In this document: positions 14,438 through 14,971 of the stretch, in pieces
How positions within the stretch are numbered: position 1 is the first letter of the stretch
Layout of the letters: every line of letters starts with the position of its first letter
Assembly: GCA_022360105.1 (NCBI GenBank)
Contig: JAKSDL010000665.1
Span: 1-14,971, forward strand
DNA length: 14,971 nucleotides
Source: Pseudomonadota bacterium
GTDB taxonomy: Bacteria > SAR324 > XYD2-FULL-50-16 > JAHJRI01
Direction: 5' to 3'
Notes under the pieces: generated by a model
The model's database searches: none
What the model saw: only the letters and a program-made list of their open reading frames with translations
Told to the model about the DNA's origin: nothing
Made by a program: the position numbers and the translations under genes

Positions 14438-14562
14438 TGACAACATCCCGGTCTTTGCAGACCAAGCCCAAGTCACATGGCTTAGTTGTCAGTTATCGGT
14501 CTATCGTTTTCCCTGTTCTCTTCCGGACTTGAATAATTGCTCCACGAACTGATAACTGATAA
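14438..14562. other. Cloverleaf-like nested inverted repeats with an alternative long-range stem
   Basis: An outer 7-bp stem TGACAAC (14438-14444)/GTTGTCA (14485-14491) encloses two hairpins: GGTCT (14450-14454)/AGACC (14459-14463) with a TTGC loop, and AAGCC (14464-14468)/GGCTT (14479-14483). All arms match exactly. In addition TTGTCAGTTATC (14486-14497) can pair with GATAACTGATAA (14551-14562) over 12 positions with one G-T pair, which would break the outer stem. No coding frame is present. It could be a mobile-element end, a small RNA or a protein-binding structure; none is proven. Confidence 0.5.
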
Positions 14563-14643
14563 TACAGTCAAAAATAAAATAATTTCAATTATTTACAAAT
14601 TAAGCAGATCAAAACCAAATTCTAAAATGCGTGTACTCTAATT

Positions 14644-14669
14644 GATGGGCAACGAGTTGCCCATCCTAC
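14644..14669 (-). repeat. REP-like palindrome with GTAG head, copy 1
   Basis: GATGGGCAAC (14644-14653) and GTTGCCCATC (14656-14665) are perfect 10-bp arms around two bases. CTAC follows at 14666-14669, so on the minus strand the unit is GTAG followed by a palindrome. That is the form of REP elements acted on by RAYT (TnpA_REP) transposases. No RAYT gene is in the window. Confidence 0.7.
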
Positions 14670-14778
14670 AGCCACAACAGTCAAAACTAAAATAATATCA
14701 ATTGCCTGCAAATTAAGCAGATCAAAACCAAATCCTAAAATGTGTGTTTTATAATTCTAAAATTCGTGTACTCTAATT

Positions 14779-14804
14779 GATGGGCAACGAGTTGCCCATC
14801 CTAC
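14779..14804 (-). repeat. REP-like palindrome with GTAG head, copy 2
   Basis: Identical to the first copy and in the same orientation: arms 14779-14788 and 14791-14800, with CTAC at 14801-14804. Twenty-six of twenty-six positions agree between copies, although the surrounding repeat unit has diverged, which suggests the palindrome is under constraint or was recently corrected. Confidence 0.7.
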
Positions 14805-14876
14805 AGCCGCAGCCGGTTTCAGAGTAGGAAGGAAGGCCCGGGAAGAGGATTCTGCAGGTTAATCTTGCTTGAAAAT

Positions 14877-14971
14877 CTATACAATTAAGTCACCTTCACC
14901 GGGTTCAGGCAACAAAGATTCACTATGTTCAAATTCGTTCGGATCCGGTTCTTCTTTCCCGGTGAGAACCA
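14877..14971 (-). CDS. 3' end of a gene entering from the right edge, acidic C-terminus
   Basis: On the minus strand one frame stays open from the window edge (first full codon 14969-14967) to TAG at 14877-14879, giving 30 residues. The text includes 'GKEEPDPNEFEHSESLLPEP' and ends 'GEGDLIV', a proline- and glutamate-rich tail that looks like a real protein C-terminus. The other two minus frames stop sooner or read poorly. No family can be named from so little. Confidence 0.4.
   Translation of the reverse strand, partial: VLTGKEEPDPNEFEHSESLLPEPGEGDLIV

Larger units (their letters stand above)
14565..14811. repeat. Tandem duplication of a 113-base unit (two diverged copies)
   Basis: Copy 1 covers 14565-14677 and copy 2 14678-14811, beginning with the same CAGTCAAAA. 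They share long near-identical blocks, including GCAGATCAAAACCAAAT and the REP-like palindrome at the right end. Copy 2 is longer because a 22-base sub-unit (TCTAAAAT..GTGT..) is itself duplicated at about 14734-14777. The unit does not code for protein. Confidence 0.85.

Noticed and set aside
14565..14811. CRISPR array
   Set aside because: Only two diverged units, no unique spacers of uniform length, and no cas genes.

Overview
The window looks like a chromosomal stretch of a Gram-negative bacterium of moderate, slightly AT-rich base composition. The Gram-negative reading rests on signal-peptide-bearing periplasmic proteins, a HAMP/PAS histidine kinase, CPA2 and NicO inner-membrane transporters, and AGGAGG-type ribosome binding sites. 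A Desulfobacterota, SAR324-like or gammaproteobacterial origin would fit the gene families and the dispersed repeats, but no marker gene settles this. No tRNA, rRNA, CRISPR array, transposase or phage gene was found.

Layout, left to right. (1) 1-4242: two divergent regulator/exporter pairs. A DMT (EamA) transporter (355-1263, -) faces a CrgA-type LysR regulator (1442-2341, +). A second DMT transporter (2384-3229, -) faces an ArgP/LysG-type LysR regulator (3355-4242, +). (2) 4253-5572 (-): a CPA2 cation:proton antiporter, convergent with the ArgP-like gene. (3) 5573-6010: a 438-base gene-free stretch with a 9-bp inverted repeat, then a secreted protein of unknown function (6011-6730, +). (4) 7033-10064 (+): a two-gene operon with an ATGA overlap, encoding a membrane-anchored NMT1/SsuA-type solute-binding protein and a HAMP-PAS histidine kinase. 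There is no ABC permease or ATPase and no response regulator nearby. I read it as a ligand-sensing pair in the style of TorT/TorS or LuxP/LuxQ. (5) 10233-11434: a DUF2834 small membrane protein (-) divergent from an XRE/MmyB-type regulator (+) that has a near-perfect operator-like palindrome just before its ribosome binding site. (6) 11561-12430 (-): a third DMT transporter. (7) 12698-14304 (+): a translationally coupled DUF1007 periplasmic protein and NicO-type nickel/cobalt transporter, probably a divalent-metal module. (8) 14305-14876: non-coding DNA with a cloverleaf-like set of nested inverted repeats, then a tandem duplication carrying two identical REP-like palindromes with a GTAG head. 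(9) 14877-14971 (-): the acidic C-terminal end of a gene that enters from the right edge.

The common theme is membrane transport and sensing: three small-metabolite exporters of one superfamily, an ion antiporter, a metal exporter or importer, and an orphan ligand-sensing kinase. Most transporters sit beside a one-component regulator, so this is an accessory transport/regulation neighbourhood rather than a single pathway. The most interesting items are the solute-binding protein/kinase pair, the structured repeat region near the right end, and the operator-like palindromes in the divergent intergenic regions.
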